A stretch of DNA of 64,000 nucleotides from Clostridiales bacterium (GCA_017428155.1 JAFRRJ010000017.1:1-64000), one strand, 5' to 3'. Shown: positions 36,038-45,500, counted from the stretch's first letter. Made by a program: numbers and translations. The notes: generated by a model from the letters alone, not told the origin.

Positions 36038-39000
36038 ATGTACAACAAAGTTTCAAAAGACCTTAATTTCGTTGACAGAGAGAAGAATGTTCTCGATTTC
36101 TGGAAGAAGAACGACATTTATAAGAAGAGCATTGCGCCCAAGGCTGACGGTGCTCCGACTTTTACCCTTTATGACGGCCCTCCGACGGCTAACGGAAAGC
36201 CTCATATCGGACATATTAAGACAAGAGTCATTAAGGATGTAATTCCGAGATATCATGCAATGAAGGGCGAGTCTATTGTCTTTAAGGCAGGCTGGGATAC
36301 ACACGGCCTTCCTGTCGAGCTTGAAGTCGAGAAGGCTTTAGGCATTAACGGCAAGCCCCAGATCGAAGGTTACGGCGTTGAGCCCTTCATCAAGAAGTGT
36401 AAGGAATCTGTCTGGACATATAAGGATCAGTGGGAGCACATGAGTGACCGTGTAGGCTTCTGGGCTGACATGGAGAATCCTTATGTTACTTACGATAACA
36501 ATTACATCGAGTCCGAGTGGTGGGCTTTAAAGCAGATGTGGGACCAGGACCTTATCTACAAGGGCCATAAGATCGTGCCTTACTGCCCCAGATGCGGTAC
36601 TGCATTGTCTTCACACGAGGTTGCTCAGGGATATAAGACAGTCAAGGAGAGATCTGCTGTCATAAGATTCAAGTGTGTTGATGAGGATGCATATTTCCTC
36701 GCATGGACAACAACACCCTGGACACTTCCTTCAAACGTTGCTTTGTGCCTTAACCCTAACGATGAATATTCCAAGGTAAAGGCTTGCGACGGCTACACAT
36801 ACTATATGGCAACTGCTTTGCTCGATTCCGTACTGGGAAGTCTTGCAAAGGACGGTGAAAAGGCTTATGAGATCATTGAATCTTACAAGGGTACTGACCT
36901 TGCAGGCAGATCTTATGTTGCTCTCTATCAGGGCGCTGCTGATGAAGCCTCTAAGCAGAAGAAAAAGGCTCATTACACAGTCTGCGACGAGTACGTAACG
37001 ATGGAAGACGGTACAGGTATCGTACACATCGCTCCCGCATTCGGTGAAGATGATGCAAGAGTCGGAAGAGACAATGACCTCCCGATGGTACAGTTCGTTG
37101 ATACAAGGGGTAACCTCACTGAGGAGACTCCTTTTGCAGGCATGTTTGTTAAGGATGCTGATCCTGAAGTATTGAAGGATCTTGATTCCAGAAGTCTTTT
37201 GTTCTCAGCCCCCAAGTTCGAGCACGAGTATCCTTTCTGCTGGAGATGTGACACACCTTTGATCTATTTTGCAAGATCCACATGGTTCATCGCAATGAGC
37301 AAGAAGAGAGATGAGCTCTTGAAGTCCAACAATATGGTCAACTGGATGCCTGAGACTATCAGAGACGGACGTATGGGTGACTTCTTAAGAAACGTTATCG
37401 ACTGGGGTATTTCCCGTGAGCGTTACTGGGGTACACCTCTTCCGGTATGGGAGTGCGAGTGCGGCCACAGACACTGCATCGGTTCGATCGAGGAACTCAA
37501 GTCCATGTCTGATGACTGTCCGGATGACATCGAGCTTCATAAGCCTTATGTTGATAACGTACACATCAAGTGCCCTAAGTGCGGCGGTCAGATGAAGAGA
37601 GTTACTGAGGTTATCGACTGCTGGTTCGACTCCGGCTCAATGCCTTTTGCCCAGTATCATTATCCTTTTGAGAACAAGGAATTCTTCGATTCACATTATC
37701 CCTGCCAGTTCATCTCTGAGGGTATCGACCAGACTAGAGGATGGTTCTATTCACTTATTGCTATTTCAACAGTTCTCTTCGGAAGAGCACCTTTCGAGAA
37801 CTGTATCGTTATGGGTATCGTTCAGGATAAGGACGGTATCAAGATGAGCAAGCACTTAGGCAACGTTGTTGATCCCTGGGATGTTCTTGATACACAGGGC
37901 GCTGACGCTGCAAGATGGTATTTCTATACGGCTAACCAGCCCTGGCTTCCTTCAAGATTCTCCAAGGAAGCTGTTAATGACGGTATCAAGAAGTTCATCG
38001 GCACATTCTGGAACACATATGCTTTCTACGTAATGTATGCAGATATCGATAACTTCGATCCTACAAAGCACACACTTGATAAGGCTTCTCTTGGTGCTAT
38101 GGACAGATGGGTACTTTCCCGTCTCAATACACTTATCAAGGTCGTTAACGAGAAGATGGACAATTACGACATCGCACAGTCTGCAAGACTCATTCAGGAT
38201 TTCACTGAAGAGCTCTCCAACTGGTACGTAAGACGCTGCCGTGACAGATACTGGGGTTCTGAAGAGACACAGGACAAGGTCAATGCTTACATGACGCTTT
38301 ATACTGTTCTCGACAGTCTTACAAGACTCTGTGCACCGTTCGTTCCGTTCATGACAGAAGAGATCTATCAGAACATCGTATGTTCAGTAGATAAGGAAGC
38401 TCCTATCTCGGTTCATCTCGCTAAGTATCCTGTATCTGATGAGAGCCTGATCGATACAAAGCTTGAGGAAGAGATGGAACTCGTTCAGCAGATCGTTACA
38501 TTAGGTCACAGCTGCCGTGAATCCGCTTCTATCAAGAACCGTCAGCCTTTGTCTGAGATCTATGTTGTATCTGAGATCGGTCTTGACGACGAATATAAGC
38601 CTATCGTTCTTGATGAGCTTAATATCCGTAAGATCGAAGTGTTGAGCGATGCTTCAACACTTGTTGATTACAGCTTCAAGCCTCAGCTTAGAACATGCGG
38701 AAGAAAGTTCGGTAAGAACTTAAATGACGCCAAGGAAGTTATCGCTAACCTCCCGGGCAAAGAGACATACAATGCCCTTAAGAACGGTTCCGTTAAGATC
38801 ACTGTAAACGGTGAAGAGTATGAGATGACAGAAGAAGACTTCCTCATCGAGACAACTCAGCCGGAAGGATTCTCAACACAGTCATCCGGTAATCTTACTG
38901 TTTCTATCTCAACAGTTCTTACTGAAGAACTGATCGAAGACGGTCTCGTAAGAGAGATGATCTCAAAGATCCAGAATCACCGTAAGGAGACAGAAGGCCT

Positions 39001-39187
39001 TACTGTATCTGACCGTATTGTTCTCAAGTATTCAGGCAATGACAAGCTTTCTGAAGTTATCGAGAAGAAGAAGGATTATCTTGCTTCCGAAGTCCTGGCT
39101 ACTGAGATCACTAACGGTACAGGCGATAATTCCAAGGAATGGAATGTTAACGGAGAGAAGATCACTTTCTCTGTAGTAAAAGCTTGA
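36038..39187 (+). CDS. ileS: Isoleucyl-tRNA synthetase, type 2 (eukaryote-like)
   Basis: A 1,049-residue class I synthetase charging tRNA-Ile. HIGH motif: YDGPPTANGKPHIGHIKTR. Editing region: AWTTTPWTLPSN. KMSKS motif: GIKMSKHLGNVVDP (KMSKH variant). The C-terminal part carries the DUF5915-type segment (SIKNRQPLSEI, DELNIRKIEVL, GRKFGKNL) typical of type 2 enzymes, and no bacterial zinc-finger tail is seen. Type 2 IleRS are known to tolerate mupirocin; a resistance phenotype here is inference. ATG 36038 is preferred over GTG 36026 since AAAGG lies before it. No T-box is present; the gap upstream is only 52-64 bases. Confidence 0.96.
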   Translation: MYNKVSKDLNFVDREKNVLDFWKKNDIYKKSIAPKADGAPTFTLYDGPPTANGKPHIGHIKTRVIKDVIPRYHAMKGESIVFKAGWDTHGLPVELEVEKALGINGKPQIEGYGVEPFIKKCKESVWTYKDQWEHMSDRVGFWADMENPYVTYDNNYIESEWWALKQMWDQDLIYKGHKIVPYCPRCGTALSSHEVAQGYKTVKERSAVIRFKCVDEDAYFLAWTTTPWTLPSNVALCLNPNDEYSKVKACDGYTYYMATALLDSVLGSLAKDGEKAYEIIESYKGTDLAGRSYVALYQGAADEASKQKKKAHYTVCDEYVTMEDGTGIVHIAPAFGEDDARVGRDNDLPMVQFVDTRGNLTEETPFAGMFVKDADPEVLKDLDSRSLLFSAPKFEHEYPFCWRCDTPLIYFARSTWFIAMSKKRDELLKSNNMVNWMPETIRDGRMGDFLRNVIDWGISRERYWGTPLPVWECECGHRHCIGSIEELKSMSDDCPDDIELHKPYVDNVHIKCPKCGGQMKRVTEVIDCWFDSGSMPFAQYHYPFENKEFFDSHYPCQFISEGIDQTRGWFYSLIAISTVLFGRAPFENCIVMGIVQDKDGIKMSKHLGNVVDPWDVLDTQGADAARWYFYTANQPWLPSRFSKEAVNDGIKKFIGTFWNTYAFYVMYADIDNFDPTKHTLDKASLGAMDRWVLSRLNTLIKVVNEKMDNYDIAQSARLIQDFTEELSNWYVRRCRDRYWGSEETQDKVNAYMTLYTVLDSLTRLCAPFVPFMTEEIYQNIVCSVDKEAPISVHLAKYPVSDESLIDTKLEEEMELVQQIVTLGHSCRESASIKNRQPLSEIYVVSEIGLDDEYKPIVLDELNIRKIEVLSDASTLVDYSFKPQLRTCGRKFGKNLNDAKEVIANLPGKETYNALKNGSVKITVNGEEYEMTEEDFLIETTQPEGFSTQSSGNLTVSISTVLTEELIEDGLVREMISKIQNHRKETEGLTVSDRIVLKYSGNDKLSEVIEKKKDYLASEVLATEITNGTGDNSKEWNVNGEKITFSVVKA

Positions 39188-39195
39188 GGTAGTTT

Positions 39196-39933
39196 ATGAT
39201 TATTGAGCTGTTCAGACAACAAATACCGATGCAGGAGAAGATTTACTATCTGATCGTTATCCTGTTTGCGTTGACATTGTCTTTTGCGATACATGAGTTC
39301 ATGCATGCCGCGGTTGCTGTCTGGCTTGGAGACGAGACGCCCAGGAATATGGGCAGGCTTACGCTTAACCCGTTGGCCCACCTCGATCCCATGGGTACGA
39401 TACTTCTCCTGGTTGCAGGATTCGGCTGGGGTAAACCGGTAATGTACAACCCCAGAAATCTCAGAAGGTTAAAGAGTTACCGCGGAATGAACATCATGGT
39501 CCATCTGGCAGGTGTTACAGGTAATTTTGTACTGGCATATCTTGCTTCGATATTTACCATCCTGTTCGGCAGTCTGGAACTCAGATTCGGCGGCGGCAAT
39601 ATAGAGCTCATTTTCAGAGCTCTTGCTGATGCTTTCAGTTATACATATGCTTTCTCGCTTATGCTCCTGGCATTCAACCTTCTGCCGATCCCGCCTCTTG
39701 ACGGATATCATGTTCTTGAGGAACTTCTGCCCTATAAGGTCAGGAGCTCTGACGGCTACAGGAAGTTTGAGCGTTTGGCTCCTTCAATCCTGATGGTCAT
39801 CTTCCTTGCGAGTACGTTTACGCAGATACCGATACTCAGCGGTCTGGTAGATCTGATCGAGAAACCGTTCTCGTTTATAATCACGATTCTTGACATGCCT
39901 TTCTTCCTGTTATTCCAGTTTGTAGGGTTATAA
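39196..39933 (+). CDS. Site-2-protease family (M50) membrane metalloprotease, short form
   Basis: A 245-residue polytopic protein. HEFMH (about residues 33-37) supplies zinc ligands; [10 protein letters not shown] (about 56-65) and [11 protein letters not shown] (about 159-169, with the third ligand Asp) complete the motif set. It has four to five transmembrane segments and no PDZ domain, like the stand-alone group often found just before scpA in Firmicutes. It starts 8 bases after ileS and precedes scpA by 4 bases. Substrate unknown. Confidence 0.88.
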   Translation: MIIELFRQQIPMQEKIYYLIVILFALTLSFAIHEFMHAAVAVWLGDETPRNMGRLTLNPLAHLDPMGTILLLVAGFGWGKPVMYNPRNLRRLKSYRGMNIMVHLAGVTGNFVLAYLASIFTILFGSLELRFGGGNIELIFRALADAFSYTYAFSLMLLAFNLLPIPPLDGYHVLEELLPYKVRSSDGYRKFERLAPSILMVIFLASTFTQIPILSGLVDLIEKPFSFIITILDMPFFLLFQFVGL

Positions 39934-39937
39934 AGAT

Positions 39938-40696
39938 ATGCTTGAGCAAGCGGTAAAGCCGGAGATCAAACTAAGACAATTCGAAGGCCCTCTGGACCTG
40001 CTCTTGCATCTTATCGAGAAAAATGACGTTGATATCTATGATATCCCGATAAGCACCATTACCAGTCAGTATATGGATTATATCGAGTCCATGCAGGAAT
40101 TCGATATGGAGCTTGCTTCCGATTTCCTTGTTATGGGCGCAACGCTGGTGTCCATCAAGTCCAGAATGATGCTTCCGGGCATGCAGGCTGCTCTTGGTTC
40201 CGGCGAGGATGTCGTTGATCCGAGGGAAGAACTTGTTATTTCACTCATGCGGTATAAGAGATGCCGTGTTTTCGCATCTGATCTGAAGGAAAGAAGAGAG
40301 AAGTTTGACGGAGCAAGATTCCGCTATGCTTCTACTGCAAAGCAGCTCGGTATTACCGTTGAACCGGGAGAGCAGGCTTTCTCCATAGAAGAATTCAATG
40401 AAGCGGTTGCGCTTATCAATGAGCGTAATCAGATGCGTTTTACGGATATTACGACAAAGATAACTCATATCCTTCAAAGGGATAAGAGATCCGTTAAAGA
40501 GAGGATCAAGTCTATCTGGAGGAGCATTACCGGCAAAGGAAAGATCTTATTCAGCAGTCTTTTCGGAAAGAAAACGGAAAAGATGGATAAGGTTGTCAGT
40601 TTCCTGGCTGTTCTGGAGCTGGTAAGGGATAATAAGATAACTGTCGAGCAGGAACGTAACTTCGGCGAGATATCGATCGAGGAGAAGAAGGTCTGA
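39938..40696 (+). CDS. scpA: Segregation and condensation protein A
   Basis: A 252-residue kleisin that bridges the heads of SMC with ScpB and compacts the chromosome. The N-terminal helix bundle opens EIKLRQFEGPLDLLLHLIEKNDVDIYDIPI (an ScpA hallmark) and continues with ASDFLVMGATLVSIKSRMMLP. The C-terminal winged helix ends in VSFLAVLELVRDNKITVEQERNFGEI, also typical. It is followed 4 bases later by scpB, and the smc gene is not in this window. Confidence 0.96.
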   Translation: MLEQAVKPEIKLRQFEGPLDLLLHLIEKNDVDIYDIPISTITSQYMDYIESMQEFDMELASDFLVMGATLVSIKSRMMLPGMQAALGSGEDVVDPREELVISLMRYKRCRVFASDLKERREKFDGARFRYASTAKQLGITVEPGEQAFSIEEFNEAVALINERNQMRFTDITTKITHILQRDKRSVKERIKSIWRSITGKGKILFSSLFGKKTEKMDKVVSFLAVLELVRDNKITVEQERNFGEISIEEKKV

Positions 40697-40700
40697 ATAT

Positions 40701-41372
40701 ATGGATGACGATTTTAAGATAACTTCACAGGAATTACCCGCAGCGATCGAATCGATACTATTCGTATCAGGTGATCCGGTATCCGTAGATAAGATCTCGG
40801 ATATACTTAACTGCTCCAAGAGCGCCGTAAATGAGGCTTTAAAGTCTTTGACCGACAGGTATTCGGGCAATCCCTGGAGCGGTCTTGAGATCAGAAGAAC
40901 TGAAGATTCTTATGCGATAATGACAAGACCTTCACAAAAGAAGATCCTTGATCGAATGTTCGGTCCGAGACAGGTTCCGCCTCTTTCACAGGCATCTTAT
41001 GAGACGCTGGCTGTAATTGCCTATAACCAGCCCTGTACAAGAGCCCAGGTCGAACTCGTAAGAGGTGTATCGTCCGATTCGATCATCTCAAGACTTCTGG
41101 ACAGAGGCTGGATTGAAGAAGCAGGTAATCTTGATGCTCCCGGAAGGCCGTCGCTTTTCAAGACGAGCAAGAAATTCTTAACGGAATTCGGAATTGAGTC
41201 AGTAAGAGATCTGCCTCCGCTCGAACTTATGAGTTATCAGACTATAAGAGATATGGAAGATTCACTGAAAGAAGCTGCCGGAGGCGAGGATAAGCAGATC
41301 TCGATTGAGAGCATAATGAAGCCTGAGACAGAAGATAATGAAGAGGGTGAAGACGATGACGGGAACGCTTGA
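40701..41372 (+). CDS. scpB: Segregation and condensation protein B
   Basis: A 223-residue partner of ScpA with two winged helices: IESILFVSGDPVSVDKISDIL (about 11-31) and LSQASYETLAVIAYNQPCTRAQVELVRGVSSDSIISRLLDRGWIEE (about 93-138), then GRPSLFKTSKKFLTEFGIESVRDLP. The C-terminus ends in a very acidic tail (EDNEEGEDDDGN), which overlaps the start of the next gene by 17 bases. Confidence 0.96.
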   Translation: MDDDFKITSQELPAAIESILFVSGDPVSVDKISDILNCSKSAVNEALKSLTDRYSGNPWSGLEIRRTEDSYAIMTRPSQKKILDRMFGPRQVPPLSQASYETLAVIAYNQPCTRAQVELVRGVSSDSIISRLLDRGWIEEAGNLDAPGRPSLFKTSKKFLTEFGIESVRDLPPLELMSYQTIRDMEDSLKEAAGGEDKQISIESIMKPETEDNEEGEDDDGNA

Positions 41373-42243
41373 ACTTATTGAAAAAGAAGTCCCCGGTATG
41401 AGCAAAGGCCATAAGGCTATTGGTAATTTCATCCTGGAATCTTATGATAAAGCCGCATATATGACCGCTGCAAAACTCGGCGAGGAAGTCGGCGTATCGG
41501 AGTCCACCGTTGTCAGGTTTACTACTGAACTCGGTTTTGAAGGCTATCCGGAGTTCCAGAAAGCTTTGCAGGAAGACCTTAAGTCAAAACTGACTTCCGT
41601 TCAAAGACTCGGTCTTACCGAGAAGTTCGGCAACGATGCTGAAGCTTTCAGATCCGTTGTTAATCAGGATATTGCGAATCTTAGAGATTCTCTCAATTCT
41701 GTTGACGAGAAGGAGTTCGGCAAGGCCGTGAATGCTATCCTTGGCGCTCGAAAAATATATATCATGGGCATCAGAGCTTCTGCTCCTTTGTCTGAATTCA
41801 TGCATTTTTATATGACTCTTCTTTTCGATGATGTCGTACTGGTAAGAAGTACATGCACAAATGAACTTTTCGAGCAGATCATGCCAATAGGAAAAGGCGA
41901 TGTCATGATCGGTATATCCTTCCCGAGATATTCGGCAAGGACCATCAACTCTATGGGATATGCAAAGAAGAAAGGCGCAACGATCATTGCAATTACCGAT
42001 AAGGATGATACGGCAATGACCGAATATGCAGATATTAAACTGTTCGCAAGGTCTTCTATGGCTTCTTTTGTTGATTCGCTGACGGCACCGCTGTCACTTA
42101 TCAATGCTTTGCTCGTTTCTTTGGGAATGCACAGGAAAGAACATATTCAGTCATCTTTGGAGTCACTTGAGACTTTGTGGTCACAGTACCGTGTTTACGA
42201 GACCGGAAGAGACCGCAATACTGAAGACGGAGATATTTTATAA
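41356..42243 (+). CDS. MurR/RpiR-family transcriptional regulator
   Basis: A 295-residue regulator with an N-terminal RpiR helix-turn-helix (about 1-75: AAKLGEEVGVSESTVVRFTTELGFEGYPEFQKAL) and a C-terminal SIS sugar-phosphate-binding domain (about 115-250: ARKIYIMGIRASAPLSEFM, MIGISFPRYSARTI, GATIIAITD). These normally sense a phosphosugar and control sugar or cell-wall recycling genes. ATG 41356 is chosen (GAGGGTGAAG before it) and overlaps scpB. No sugar operon is next to it, so its target is elsewhere or is this operon; cmk follows 12 bases later. Confidence 0.9.
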   Translation: MTGTLELIEKEVPGMSKGHKAIGNFILESYDKAAYMTAAKLGEEVGVSESTVVRFTTELGFEGYPEFQKALQEDLKSKLTSVQRLGLTEKFGNDAEAFRSVVNQDIANLRDSLNSVDEKEFGKAVNAILGARKIYIMGIRASAPLSEFMHFYMTLLFDDVVLVRSTCTNELFEQIMPIGKGDVMIGISFPRYSARTINSMGYAKKKGATIIAITDKDDTAMTEYADIKLFARSSMASFVDSLTAPLSLINALLVSLGMHRKEHIQSSLESLETLWSQYRVYETGRDRNTEDGDIL

Positions 42244-42255
42244 AGGAGATATTTT

Positions 42256-42930
42256 ATGAGCATTTATCAGATCGCTATCGACGGACCTTCAGGTTCAGGC
42301 AAAAGCACACTCGCTAAGGGTATAGCAAAAGAACTCGGTATTATGTACCTTGATACAGGCGCTATGTACCGTACTTGCGCAGTAGCTTCTATCAAGAAGG
42401 GTGTCGATCCCAAGAATGCAGACGCTGTAAAGGAGATGATGGACGATGTTAAGATCGAAGTTAAGTTCATCGACGGCGTCCAGCACATGATCCTGGACGG
42501 TGAGGATGTTACGGGCGAGTTAAGAACTCCCCAGACATCTATCGCAGCTTCTGATATATCGGCTCTTCCTTTTGTAAGGACCGCTATGGTCGCACTTCAA
42601 AGGGAGATAGCCAAGAACCAGACATTTGTCCTTGACGGCAGAGACATCGCATCTGTAGTCCTTCCTGATGCAAAATATAAGTTCTTTGTATTATGCGCTC
42701 CTGAAGTAAGAGCAAAGAGAAGACTTGCAGAGCTTGAGGAAGCAGGCGATCACTCACAGACATTTGAGGAAGTATTAAGAGATATTAATTACAGGGACGA
42801 GCAGGATTCAAAGAGAGCGGCATCTCCTTTGATCCAGGTTCCGGAAGCAATCGTCATCGATACAGGCAAGTATGATATCGAAGGAACAAGGGCATTCCTG
42901 TTAAGTCATCTGGATGAAGAAGACAAATGA
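42256..42930 (+). CDS. cmk: Cytidylate kinase
   Basis: A 224-residue nucleotide kinase making CDP/dCDP. Walker A IDGPSGSGKSTLAKGIAKELG (residues about 8-28), the LDTGAMYRTCAV substrate motif (about 32-43), and GRDIASVVLPDAKYKFF (about 130-146), then the lid DINYRDEQDSKRAASPL. AAAGGAGA lies before ATG 42256. It overlaps the ispH-rpsA fusion gene by four bases, the classic clostridial cmk-ispH-rpsA arrangement. Confidence 0.96.
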   Translation: MSIYQIAIDGPSGSGKSTLAKGIAKELGIMYLDTGAMYRTCAVASIKKGVDPKNADAVKEMMDDVKIEVKFIDGVQHMILDGEDVTGELRTPQTSIAASDISALPFVRTAMVALQREIAKNQTFVLDGRDIASVVLPDAKYKFFVLCAPEVRAKRRLAELEEAGDHSQTFEEVLRDINYRDEQDSKRAASPLIQVPEAIVIDTGKYDIEGTRAFLLSHLDEEDK

Positions 42931-44951
42931 ATATAACTGTTGCTAAGTCATCAGGTTTTTGTTTTGGCGTAAAGAATGCTGTCGCGGCGGCAGAAGAGGC
43001 CGTTTCCGGTATTGCGTCCGGCAAAAGACTTGTCATGCTTGGGGAGATAGTTCACAACAGATATGTTGTTGATAAACTGTCTGAAGGCGGATTTGAGATA
43101 TTTGAGAACGCAAAGGACTGTCCTGAAGGCTCTGTTGTCATCGTAAGGGCACACGGAGTATCTCCCGAAGAAATCAGGATCTTAAAGTCCAGAAATTGTG
43201 AGATAAGAGACATGACGTGCCCGTTTGTATCGAAGATCCATAAGATAGTCAGAGAAAATGCTTTAAGGGGTATGAATATCATTATTGCCGGGACCAAGGG
43301 TCATCCGGAAGTAACGGGTATATTGGGAGAAGCCGAGGGGACGGGCGTAAAATGCGCTGTAATTAAGGCTTCTGAGGATCTTGAGACGCTGGATTTTCCC
43401 CTTGAAAGCGCGATATTGATCTCGCAAACGACGTTTTCGAGCGCCATGTTCGAAAAAATTTGCGAAAGTGTTAAAAATAAAATTGAAAAATACAATGTTT
43501 TTGATACAATATGTATTACGACTGAAAGTAGGCAAAAGGAAGCCGCTTCGCTCTCTGAGAATTCAGATTCGATGATCGTTATCGGTTCTGCTCATAGTTC
43601 GAACACCACTAAGCTTTTGGAAATCTGCAAAGGTCGCTGTGCAAGAACATTCCTTGTGAATTCCGGCGCGGAAGCAAGAAGTCTTATCTCTGAGGGGAAG
43701 ATATTTCCTGCGGATAAAGTCGGGATCGCAGCGGGTGCATCTACACCGGAAGCTATTATTTTGGAGGTTGTTCAACAAATGAACGAAGAAGAGAAGATCA
43801 CAAATCAGGGCTTTGACACAGAGTTTGCCAATGCTGTCGATTTAATTGCGCAGGTTAGAAGAGGTGCTGTTGTTAAGGGCACGATCACATCTGCTGATGA
43901 CGACTATGTATATGTAGACGTACACGACAAGTCCGAAGGAAGAATTTCACGTAAGGAGTTTGATTCGGATCCTGACTTCGATCTTGACAAGGCAATTGCC
44001 GAGCACACAGAAGTTACCGTTAAAGTCAGAAGCATCAAGAATTCCGATCAGGGCAAAGAGATCATCCTTTCCAAGAATGATGTTGAGTCCGAGAAGGGCA
44101 GAGCCGAGATAGAGGAAGCTTACAAGAACAAGACCCCTATCGAAGTTAAGATCACACGTACTGTTAAAGACGGCGTTATCGGTTCTTATAAGGGTGTTGA
44201 TATCTACATTCACAGAACTCAGATCAAGACAGGCGATGTTAAGGATCTGGAGTCTTATGTAGGTCAGACTCTTGAGGTTCTCGTTACTAAGTTCGACACT
44301 GAGAAGGGTCGTCTTAGAATCTCCGGCAGCCACAGGATCATCGTATCCGAAGAGCGCCGCAAGAAGAGTGCTGAGATCTGGGACAACATCGAGGAAGGCA
44401 AGCACTATACCGGTGTTGTAAGAAGCCTCGTTGATTTCGGTGCATTCATTGATATCGGCGGTGTTGACGGTCTCGTTCATGTTTCCGAGCTTTCATGGAG
44501 CCGCAATGCTAAGCCGTCTGACGTTCTCAAGGTTGGCGATGAAGTCGATGTATATGTTAAGTCTTTCGATAAGGAGACAAAGAAGATATCTTTGGGCTAC
44601 AAGAAGCTTGAGGATGATCCTTACTACAATATCGAAGAGAGAATGCCTGTAGGCTGTATCGTTCAGGGTACTGTTGTACGTCTTACAAAGTTCGGTGCTT
44701 TCGTTCAGCTTGAGCCCGACCTCGACGCTCTCTGCCATGTATCCCAGATCTCTTCGAGAAGACTTGAGAAGCCTGAGGATGTTCTTTCCGTAGGTCAGAT
44801 CGTTCAGGCTAAGGTCATTAAGATCGAGCCCGATGAGAGAAGAATCTCCATCTCCATTAAGGAAGTAGCTCCTATCGATCCTGAGATCGAGGAAGAGCCT
44901 GCTTCTGAGGAAGTTGCTGAGGAAGCTCCCGCAGAAGATACAGAGGCTTAA
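42927..44951 (+). CDS. ispH: HMBPP reductase IspH fused to ribosomal protein S1 domains
   Basis: A 674-residue fusion. Residues 1 to about 282 are IspH, the last MEP-pathway enzyme, which reduces HMBPP to IPP and DMAPP with a [4Fe-4S] cluster; ligands C12 (SGFCFG), C98 (MTCPF) and C196 (ICITTE), and H43 and H76, are in place. After a short linker come four S1/OB RNA-binding repeats (about 313-380, 398-468, 486-556, 571-640; for example HYTGVVRSLVDFGAFIDIGGVDGLVHVSELSW), then an acidic EEEPASEEVAEEAP tail. The fusion is known in Clostridia; here it would provide both isoprenoids and the S1 translation factor. It overlaps cmk and is followed by a strong terminator. Confidence 0.95.
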   Translation: MNITVAKSSGFCFGVKNAVAAAEEAVSGIASGKRLVMLGEIVHNRYVVDKLSEGGFEIFENAKDCPEGSVVIVRAHGVSPEEIRILKSRNCEIRDMTCPFVSKIHKIVRENALRGMNIIIAGTKGHPEVTGILGEAEGTGVKCAVIKASEDLETLDFPLESAILISQTTFSSAMFEKICESVKNKIEKYNVFDTICITTESRQKEAASLSENSDSMIVIGSAHSSNTTKLLEICKGRCARTFLVNSGAEARSLISEGKIFPADKVGIAAGASTPEAIILEVVQQMNEEEKITNQGFDTEFANAVDLIAQVRRGAVVKGTITSADDDYVYVDVHDKSEGRISRKEFDSDPDFDLDKAIAEHTEVTVKVRSIKNSDQGKEIILSKNDVESEKGRAEIEEAYKNKTPIEVKITRTVKDGVIGSYKGVDIYIHRTQIKTGDVKDLESYVGQTLEVLVTKFDTEKGRLRISGSHRIIVSEERRKKSAEIWDNIEEGKHYTGVVRSLVDFGAFIDIGGVDGLVHVSELSWSRNAKPSDVLKVGDEVDVYVKSFDKETKKISLGYKKLEDDPYYNIEERMPVGCIVQGTVVRLTKFGAFVQLEPDLDALCHVSQISSRRLEKPEDVLSVGQIVQAKVIKIEPDERRISISIKEVAPIDPEIEEEPASEEVAEEAPAEDTEA

Positions 44952-44976
44952 GTTATTACTTAAATTTTATTTCAAG

Positions 44977-45005
44977 ACCGCGTCCTTTACAGGGCGCGGT
45001 TTTTT
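44977..45005 (+). terminator. Terminator after ispH-rpsA
   Basis: ACCGCGTCC (44977-44985) pairs with GGGCGCGGT (44992-45000), one T-G wobble and a 6-base loop, followed by a T run to 45005. Clear Rho-independent terminator. Confidence 0.92.
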
Positions 45006-45053
45006 ATTATCTGCGACTTAACGGTGAAGTTTTCGATGAAGCATCAACAAACG

Positions 45054-45160
45054 GATTCACGGCAAATTCCTGGCTATGCCGTGAAAACGCCGTGACTTTT
45101 ATCGATAAACAGCATAATTCACGGCAAATTCCCGGCTATGCCGTGAAAACGCCGTGAATC
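45054..45160. repeat. Tandem 41-bp hairpin-forming direct repeat
   Basis: Two copies, 45055-45095 and 45117-45157, differ at one base and are separated by 21 unrelated bases (period 62). Each holds TTCACGGC, then GCCGTGAA, AAC and a second GCCGTGA, so the left arm can pair with either right arm. GATTCACGGC (45054-45063) also pairs with GCCGTGAATC (45151-45160), enclosing both copies. No ORF, cas gene or transposase adjoins. The gap 45006-45315 otherwise shows only AT-rich sequence and the tRNA promoter. Confidence 0.85.
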
Positions 45161-45258
45161 TATATGACAAGGACTGTTTGTAAAGTATATTTTCATATTA
45201 TTTATTCAAGAAAGTAAAGAAAACTATTAAAGTTTATTCATTAACTTATAATTCGACC

Positions 45259-45285
45259 TTGCATATTTTATTATGTTGTTATAAG
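45259..45285 (+). promoter_or_regulatory. Promoter for the two tRNA-Pro genes
   Basis: TTGCAT (45259-45264), 15 bases, then TATAAG (45280-45285) with an extended TG two bases before it. The first tRNA begins 30 bases downstream. Confidence 0.5.
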
Positions 45286-45315
45286 ATGTTTAGGCTTGTT
45301 AGAGGAATACTCCAT

Positions 45316-45391
45316 CGGGGTGTGGCTCAGGTGGTAGAGTGCCTGCTTCGGGAGCAGGAGGCCGTGGGTTCAAGTCCCGCCACTCCGACCA
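45316..45391 (+). tRNA. tRNA-Pro (anticodon CGG)
   Basis: A 76-base tRNA: acceptor CGGGGTG/CACTCCG, C1-G72 and A73 as in bacterial proline tRNAs, with encoded CCA. Stem CCTGC/GCAGG with loop TTCGGGA gives anticodon CGG (reads CCG). T-loop GTTCAAGTC present. Confidence 0.95.
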
Positions 45392-45419
45392 ATTTTTTTC
45401 CTTAACAAGGCGTGATCAT

Positions 45420-45496
45420 CGGGGTGTAGCTCAGGTGGCTAGAGTGCTTGCTTAGGGAGCAAGAGGTCGTGGGTTCAAGTCCCGTCACTCCGACCA
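45420..45496 (+). tRNA. tRNA-Pro (anticodon AGG)
   Basis: A 77-base tRNA closely similar to the one 28 bases upstream: the same acceptor arm, C1-G72, A73 and encoded CCA. Stem CTTGC/GCAAG with loop TTAGGGA gives anticodon AGG. An A at position 34 is uncommon in bacterial proline tRNAs and would read CCU, or more codons if deaminated to inosine. The T-stem has two G-U type pairs (GTGGG/CCCGT). It looks like a duplicated tRNA whose anticodon diverged. Confidence 0.93.
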
Positions 45497-45500
45497 AATA

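Noticed and set aside
43947..44480. 177-residue frame on the minus strand within ispH-rpsA
   Set aside because: Shadow of the S1-domain coding sequence; low complexity, no ribosome binding site.
45054..45160. CRISPR array
   Set aside because: Only two repeats, a 21-base gap and 41-base units with two overlapping hairpins; no cas genes nearby.
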